Positions 5,743-8,497 of a stretch of DNA of 8,497 nt are shown in pieces. The DNA lies in contig CAJVYE010000034.1 of NCBI GenBank assembly GCA_913009285.1, forward strand, positions 1 to 8,497, in the 5' to 3' direction. Under the pieces are notes generated by a model. The model had not been told where the DNA came from. It saw only the letters and a program-made list of their open reading frames with translations, and searched no databases. The stretch comes from an uncultured Nitrospirota bacterium (lineage in GTDB: Bacteria; Nitrospinota; Nitrospinia; SZUA-224). Position numbers and translations under genes: made by a program. The first letter of the stretch is position 1, and each line of letters opens with the position of its first letter.

Positions 5743-6183
5743 ATGAGTGAAGAGGAAAAAGAAGAAAAGGAAAAAGAAAGGGGTTTTAAGATAACAGATA
5801 GAAGACTCGTAAAAGATTCAGAGAAGGAAAAAGAAAAGGGTACGAAAAGAGAAGAAGAAAAGGGTACGAAAAGAGAAGAAGAGAAGGAAGATAAACAGTC
5901 TGCCGAGTTTGCTGCATCGACTGAGGATAGATCTTCTTTTCCTGAGTTGAATTTTTCTACCTTTATCCTTTCGCTCAGCACTTCGGCAATGCTCCACTTT
6001 GGAGATATCCCGGACCCGATTACAAAAGAGAATGTAAAGAACCTTCCTGCAGTAAAAGAAACTATAGATATATTAGATATATTAAAGGATAAGACAAAGG
6101 GAAATCTCACTCAGGATGAAGAAATGCTGATCGACGATATCCTGTATAACCTTCGTATGCGGTATGTAAAGGAGATAAGTTAG
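5743..6183 (+). CDS. DUF1844 domain protein with Lys/Glu-rich N-terminus
   Basis: Protein of unknown function, 146 residues. Residues 1-60 are a highly charged, probably disordered Lys/Glu segment with an exact 24-bp DNA duplication giving EKGTKREE twice (31-46). Residues about 69-145 match the DUF1844 family: FSTFILSLSTSAMLHFGDIP (71-90), NLPAVKETIDILDILKDKTKG (100-120, with an Ile-Asp-Ile-Leu core) and DDILYNLRMRYV (131-142). The family occurs in Deltaproteobacteria, Nitrospirota, Acidobacteria and Planctomycetes; no function is established. The frame opens earlier with a TTG at 5701, but the ATG at 5743 has a strong AAGGAGAGG 6 bases ahead and is preferred. It lies 85 bases after htpX and 24 bases before the ROK gene, so it is probably cotranscribed. 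Confidence 0.85.
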   Translation: MSEEEKEEKEKERGFKITDRRLVKDSEKEKEKGTKREEEKGTKREEEKEDKQSAEFAASTEDRSSFPELNFSTFILSLSTSAMLHFGDIPDPITKENVKNLPAVKETIDILDILKDKTKGNLTQDEEMLIDDILYNLRMRYVKEIS

Positions 6184-6188
6184 CTCCC

Positions 6189-6200
6189 TACCCTAGGGTA
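6189..6200. promoter_or_regulatory. 12-bp perfect palindrome overlapping the ROK gene ribosome site
   Basis: TACCCTAGGGTA is fully self-complementary and begins 5 bases after the DUF1844 stop. Its AGGG (6195-6198) is the likely Shine-Dalgarno of the ROK gene, 9 bases before the ATG. A DNA-binding repressor or an RNA contact there could affect ROK translation, but chance is possible. Confidence 0.4.
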
Positions 6201-6207
6201 CTTGGTT

Positions 6208-7173
6208 ATGGATTATGTAATCGGAATAGATCTGGGTGGAACAAATATAAGAGCAGCGGCTGTTACACCGAACGGGAAGATATTCCATAGAATAAAGATC
6301 TCCTCTGAGGTAGAGAAGGGTAATGAGAGGGTTGTAAGAAACCTCCTTGATATAATACATGAAATCGAGGGACGGGCAAAGGGAGAGGGTAAGAGGCTTA
6401 TCTGTGTGGGTCTGGGTATACCCGGGATCATCTTTTATGATAGAGGAGTGATATCCCAATCTCCAAACTTTCCAGATTGGATAGATTTTGACCTTAGATC
6501 ACGACTCGCAAAGGATTTTTCACTACCATTTTTCATAGATAATGATGCCAATGCTGCTGCTATAGGAGAAGGATGGCAGGGAGCAGGCAGAGGTGAAAAG
6601 AGTTTCTGTTGTCTGACACTTGGGACAGGAATCGGTGGAGGATTAGTATTTAATGGTGATATATGGCACGGTGAAGACGGAATGGGTGGCGAAATAGGCC
6701 ACTTGATCGTGAATCCTGATGGTCCCTCATGTGGTTGCGGAGGAAGAGGATGTCTTGAAGTCTATGCCTCTGCTACAGCGATTGTCAGAATGGCAAGGGA
6801 GTCTTATTCTTCGAGTGATGCAGCAGGCTTGAGAGAGAGAAGCAATAATAATATAGATGCTGTCTCATCAGAGATGATATATAACCTGGCAAAGGAAGGA
6901 GACCATTATACCAGAAACATATTACGGGTCATGGCCAGGTATCTCGGGATAGGACTGGCTGACCTCGTAAATCTTCTGAATATTGGGCTAATAATCATTG
7001 GTGGTGGAGTTGCTGCTGCATGGGACCTATTTATCACGGATACTATAAAGGAGATGCGTGAGAGGAGTTACAAGATTCCAGGTGAGAGGGTTAGGGTTGT
7101 CAGGGCAGCATGTGGAGATGATGCAGGGATCCTAGGCGCTGCTTACATGGCCTTATGTACAACTTATCTTTGA
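6208..7173 (+). CDS. ROK family sugar kinase (probable glucokinase)
   Basis: Cytoplasmic ATP-dependent sugar kinase of the ROK family, most likely phosphorylating glucose to glucose-6-phosphate; the exact sugar cannot be read from sequence. At 321 residues it is full length and lacks the N-terminal helix-turn-helix of ROK repressors. The phosphate-binding DLGGTNIR is at 8-15 and GLGIPG at 68-73. The catalytic base is Asp113 in DNDANAAAIGE (111-121), followed by LTLGTGIGGG (136-145). The sugar/zinc site is GEIGH (161-165, His165) plus CGCGGRGCLE (175-184, Cys175, Cys177, Cys182), and IIIGGG (262-267) is near the adenosine site. The ATG at 6208 is preferred over an in-frame TTG at 6202 because AGGG is then 9 bases away. 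N-acetylmannosamine or other sugar kinases are the alternative. Confidence 0.92.
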   Translation: MDYVIGIDLGGTNIRAAAVTPNGKIFHRIKISSEVEKGNERVVRNLLDIIHEIEGRAKGEGKRLICVGLGIPGIIFYDRGVISQSPNFPDWIDFDLRSRLAKDFSLPFFIDNDANAAAIGEGWQGAGRGEKSFCCLTLGTGIGGGLVFNGDIWHGEDGMGGEIGHLIVNPDGPSCGCGGRGCLEVYASATAIVRMARESYSSSDAAGLRERSNNNIDAVSSEMIYNLAKEGDHYTRNILRVMARYLGIGLADLVNLLNIGLIIIGGGVAAAWDLFITDTIKEMRERSYKIPGERVRVVRAACGDDAGILGAAYMALCTTYL

Positions 7174-7217
7174 GCGAGTCCTTAGCATTTTTGCATCCCT
7201 AAAAGAGAAAAAAATAA

Positions 7218-7246
7218 TTGACACTAGAGGTTGGCTATGATATTAT
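7218..7246 (+). promoter_or_regulatory. near-consensus sigma-70 promoter for the cytochrome gene
   Basis: TTGACA (7218-7223, perfect), a 17-base spacer and TATTAT (7241-7246, five of six) form the best promoter match in the window. A transcript would begin near 7253 and reach the cytochrome ATG after about 47 bases. This separates the cytochrome from the upstream ROK gene as its own transcription unit and argues against the longer reading frame opening at 7231. Confidence 0.7.
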
Positions 7247-7299
7247 TCGACCCATTAATTCTAAATTCTTATAGGAAAAGAAAGGTGGAGGGTGGGATT

Positions 7300-8181
7300 A
7301 TGATATATAAGATTGTAAGTCATTTTGTTTTAATAGCTATTTTTATCGGGATGACGTATGGTACTGTCTTTGGTGAATTCGGGGACGTAGTCATAAGTAA
7401 ACAAAAAGAGAGTCTGCAAGAAGCAGGTATTCCGGCTGTTATCTTCCCTCACTGGTTTCATAGGATACGATTCAAGTGTAAGGTATGTCATGAGAGTATA
7501 TTCATTTCAAAGGCAGGGGCAAATGATATGAATATGTCCAATATAGCCAAGGGGGCATATTGCGGAAAATGTCATAATGGTAAGATAGCATGGGATACAC
7601 TCGAGTGCCCACGCTGTCATATGGCAGAGGGCACAAATTTAAAGGAGACTAGCTCAGAAACCTCTATTACTGATCCAAAAAAGATTATATATCTGGATTC
7701 CTCCGGAAAGATAGCTAGTACCGGAAACATCAAAGAGAGTGGAGTTGCCGGTAACATCGTTAAATTAGGGAAAGGAGAACATGTAAAGGCATTGAGTCCT
7801 AAGGAAATTCCAAGGGATAAGTTTGGACTTGTGGACTGGGTAAAGTTAGCAGATGCAGGATTGATAAATCCTGCACCTGATCTGGATCCATCAGTTAAAG
7901 ATGATGACCCAATGGACCTTAATATACTCCTGGTAACAGCAGGCAAAATGGAGGATGTGGTATATCCTCATAAGGTACATACATGGTGGTTAAATTGCGA
8001 TAGCTGTCATGATCAGTTATTTACCATGGAGACTGGTGCAACTGATATGAATATGAGTGGGGTTATAAAAGGAGATTGGTGTGGGAGATGTCATGCTAAG
8101 GTTGCCTTCCCACTTGAGGATTGTATGCGCTGTCATGTAAAACCAAAATCAGGAGCGAAAAAGGCACAAGTTATACAATGA
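7300..8181 (+). CDS. periplasmic hexaheme cytochrome c with two c7-type triheme domains
   Basis: Exported electron-transfer protein, 293 residues. An N-terminal signal peptide (hydrophobic core about 9-20, probable cleavage after VFG at 23-25) precedes two similar triheme modules of the c7/'nanowire' type. Module 1 (about 50-107) has CKVCH 60, CGKCH 88 and CPRCH 103. Module 2 (about 223-279) has CDSCH 233, CGRCH 261 and CMRCH 275. Distal ligands are probably His51/His54 (PHWFH) and His224/His227 (PHKVH). Both modules share a DMNMS motif (76-80, 249-253) before the middle heme. A linker of about 115 residues without hemes joins them (DKFGLVDWVKLADAGLINPA, 173-192). The ATG at 7300 follows GGTGGAGG by 8 bases and places the signal peptide at the start. 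Six hemes would be attached outside the cytoplasm by the cytochrome c maturation system. The redox partner is unknown, as the contig ends soon after. Confidence 0.9.
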   Translation: MIYKIVSHFVLIAIFIGMTYGTVFGEFGDVVISKQKESLQEAGIPAVIFPHWFHRIRFKCKVCHESIFISKAGANDMNMSNIAKGAYCGKCHNGKIAWDTLECPRCHMAEGTNLKETSSETSITDPKKIIYLDSSGKIASTGNIKESGVAGNIVKLGKGEHVKALSPKEIPRDKFGLVDWVKLADAGLINPAPDLDPSVKDDDPMDLNILLVTAGKMEDVVYPHKVHTWWLNCDSCHDQLFTMETGATDMNMSGVIKGDWCGRCHAKVAFPLEDCMRCHVKPKSGAKKAQVIQ

Positions 8182-8184
8182 AAA

Positions 8185-8216
8185 AGGCGAAAGGCGAAGG
8201 GCGAAGGGTGTAAGGG
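8185..8216 (+). repeat. tandem 7-bp repeat RGGCGAA downstream of the cytochrome gene
   Basis: AGGCGAA (8185-8191), AGGCGAA (8192-8198) and GGGCGAA (8199-8205) are followed by a decayed fourth unit GGGTGTA (8206-8212) and AGGG. The array starts 4 bases past the stop codon. It resembles short tandemly repeated heptamers described in cyanobacterial intergenic DNA; no function is evident. Confidence 0.65.
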
Positions 8217-8238
8217 AAAAGGTAACCGTTCACGGTTT

Positions 8239-8266
8239 GAAATTGGAAATTAGAAATTAGGTAATA
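8239..8266 (+). repeat. tandem 7-bp repeat GAAATTR
   Basis: GAAATTG (8239-8245), GAAATTA (8246-8252) and GAAATTA (8253-8259) are followed by a decayed unit GGTAATA (8260-8266). The period matches the preceding RGGCGAA array but the unit sequence is different. Between the two arrays lies a small stem AACCG/CGGTT (8224-8228/8233-8237). Confidence 0.6.
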
Positions 8267-8302
8267 GTTCAGCCATAATTTTAATCCTTAAAAAGCATAA
8301 TA

Positions 8303-8368
8303 AGATCGGAAGAGCACACGTCTGAACTCCAGTCACATTCCTTTATCTCGTATGCCGTCTTCTGCTTG
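8303..8368 (+). other. Illumina TruSeq 3' adapter with index ATTCCTTT (contamination)
   Basis: AGATCGGAAGAGC begins at 8303 and continues through the complete indexed TruSeq read-1 adapter. The index ATTCCTTT is at 8337-8344 (known to me as TruSeq index 27) and the flow-cell end runs from ATCTCGTATGCC to CTGCTTG at 8368. This is synthetic sequence, not genome. Genuine sequence on this side ends at or before 8302. Confidence 0.97.
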
Positions 8369-8429
8369 AAAAAAAAAAAAAAACAAAAAAACAAACAAAC
8401 AAAAAAACAAAAAAAAAAACAACAAAAAA
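8369..8429 (+). other. A-rich low-complexity tail after the adapter (artefact)
   Basis: Fifteen A directly follow the adapter end, then A runs broken only by single C, up to 8429. This is what reads produce after passing the end of a short adapter-ligated fragment. It should be trimmed together with the adapter. Confidence 0.88.
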
Positions 8430-8497
8430 TACTTTAACCATCTCATAATAATCGATCTCCGAACCATACCTGTCCGACCCTCTCAGATTGTATTCAA
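8430..8497. other. 68 bases of unknown origin beyond the artefact
   Basis: The sequence from 8430 to the window end is of normal complexity but has no recognisable gene or motif. Because it is joined only through adapter and poly-A, it may be end-of-read noise or an unrelated chimeric fragment. It should not be treated as linked to the genes on the left. Confidence 0.6.

Noticed and set aside
5643..6110. Long minus-strand reading frame opposite the DUF1844 gene, rich in Ser, Phe and Leu
   Set aside because: It is the antisense of a polypurine, Lys/Glu-coding stretch, which creates long open frames automatically. It has no domain match, and the plus-strand protein has clear DUF1844 motifs and a good ribosome site.
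7231..7299. N-terminal extension of the cytochrome from a TTG at 7231
   Set aside because: It overlaps the spacer and -10 of a strong promoter, would put 23 charged residues before the signal peptide, and the ATG at 7300 has a good ribosome site.
8224..8237. AACCG/CGGTT stem as terminator of the cytochrome gene
   Set aside because: Only five base pairs and no following T run.
1..8302. tRNA, rRNA, CRISPR array, transposase or phage genes
   Set aside because: No cloverleaf, rRNA core segment, regularly spaced repeat array or recombinase motif was seen on either strand.
8369..8429. A/C-rich low-complexity tract as a natural repeat or origin-like region
   Set aside because: It directly follows a complete Illumina adapter, so it is read-through artefact.

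Overview
This window reads as a piece of an uncultivated, Gram-negative, probably anaerobic bacterium with moderately low GC. The gene complement is a yggS-proC-yggT-divIVA-yggU cluster, an RNase E/G-family nuclease, HtpX, a DUF1844 protein, a ROK sugar kinase and a periplasmic c7-type multiheme cytochrome. That mix would suit the Nitrospirota or the former Deltaproteobacteria. This is a guess from gene content and no marker gene here proves it. An Illumina adapter near the right end shows the window runs to the end of an assembled contig.

Left part (1-2960, minus strand): after a 251-base non-coding stretch holding a strongly structured element (128-241), five genes lie head to tail as one apparent operon, transcribed right to left: yggS (PLP-binding protein), proC (pyrroline-5-carboxylate reductase), yggT (small membrane protein), divIVA (coiled-coil polar/division protein) and yggU (DUF167). 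Gaps are 8, 13 and 41 bases and the last pair overlaps. This is the familiar 'ylm'-type neighbourhood tied to envelope growth and PLP/amino-acid housekeeping.

Middle (2961-3199): a divergent intergenic region with back-to-back promoter-like sequences, a hairpin-forming dyad in front of yggS, and a 9-bp triple repeat in front of rng.

Right part (3200-8181, plus strand): rng (RNase G-like), htpX (membrane zinc protease), a DUF1844 protein with a Lys/Glu-rich head, a ROK-family kinase and, behind its own near-consensus promoter, a secreted six-heme cytochrome built from two c7-like triheme modules. The first four genes are housekeeping or quality-control in character. The cytochrome points to extracytoplasmic electron transfer and may have begun a further cluster that the contig does not reach.

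End (8182-8497): heptameric intergenic microrepeats, then at 8303-8368 a complete TruSeq 3' adapter with index ATTCCTTT, followed by A-rich low-complexity sequence and 68 bases of unknown origin. Everything from 8303 onward should be treated as a sequencing/assembly artefact until shown otherwise. I found no convincing new multi-gene system. The items most worth a second look are the multi-stem element at 128-241, the missing conserved third distal histidine in both cytochrome modules, the unusual start of yggU, the families of 7-bp repeats, and the adapter artefact.
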